From: Candidatus Methanoperedentaceae archaeon | GTDB lineage: Archaea > Halobacteriota > Methanosarcinia > Methanosarcinales > Methanoperedenaceae | DNA length: 5,862 bases | Direction: 5' to 3' | Assembly (NCBI GenBank): GCA_027371625.1 | Contig: DAHXMQ010000217.1 | Coordinates: 1-5,862 of the forward strand | Shown: positions 5,839 through 5,862 of the stretch, piece by piece | Layout: each line of letters opens with the position of its first letter | Position numbering within the stretch: position 1 is the first letter of the stretch | Translations under genes and position numbers: made by a program | Notes under the pieces: generated by a model | Told to the model about the DNA's origin: nothing | The model's database searches: none | Seen by the model: only the letters and a program-made list of their open reading frames with translations

Positions 5839-5862
5839 ATCAACCACCTGCTTGTCTCCATC

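Overview
The window looks like a piece of an archaeal chromosome, most likely from a methanogen or ANME-type euryarchaeon (Methanosarcinales / Methanoperedenaceae-like). This is inferred from gene content, not from a database search. The pointers are a SlyD-like FKBP made as a lipoprotein with about 13 N-glycosylation sequons, a small membrane-anchored OB-fold protein, a response regulator with an ArsR-like winged helix, a short zinc-ribbon protein, TATA-like boxes about 30 bases before starts that lack a Shine-Dalgarno (leaderless style), and moderate GC. No rRNA, tRNA or CRISPR array is present.

Layout. Positions 1-141 are the right end of an insertion sequence: the last 29 codons of an IS256/mutator-type transposase on + (1-90), then a presumed terminal inverted repeat. 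Facing it on the minus strand is a two-component operon, a membrane histidine kinase (773-2485) followed after 4 bases by a response regulator (127-768). The regulator's stop codon and last four residues appear to be supplied by the insertion-sequence end. A 201-base divergent intergenic region (2486-2686) holds both promoters and two inverted repeats.

On + comes an envelope gene pair: an FKBP-type prolyl isomerase lipoprotein (2687-3565) overlapping by 4 bases a membrane-anchored OB-fold protein (3562-3930). After a 39-base gap with a possible promoter follows a two-gene ABC exporter: a DrrA-type ATPase (3970-4923) overlapping by 4 bases its ABC-2 permease (4920-5678). A 48-residue zinc-ribbon protein on the minus strand (5692-5838) converges on the permease.

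How the parts may work together. The kinase senses something outside the membrane and signals to a DNA-binding regulator. The nearest genes it could control, across the divergent region, are the extracytoplasmic foldase and its OB-fold partner, followed by an exporter. An envelope-homeostasis module is a reasonable reading, but the regulatory link is inference from position only. The most notable points are the NtrC-like receiver joined to an ArsR-like winged helix, the IS/regulator junction, and the repeat-expanded, sequon-rich insert in the FKBP protein.
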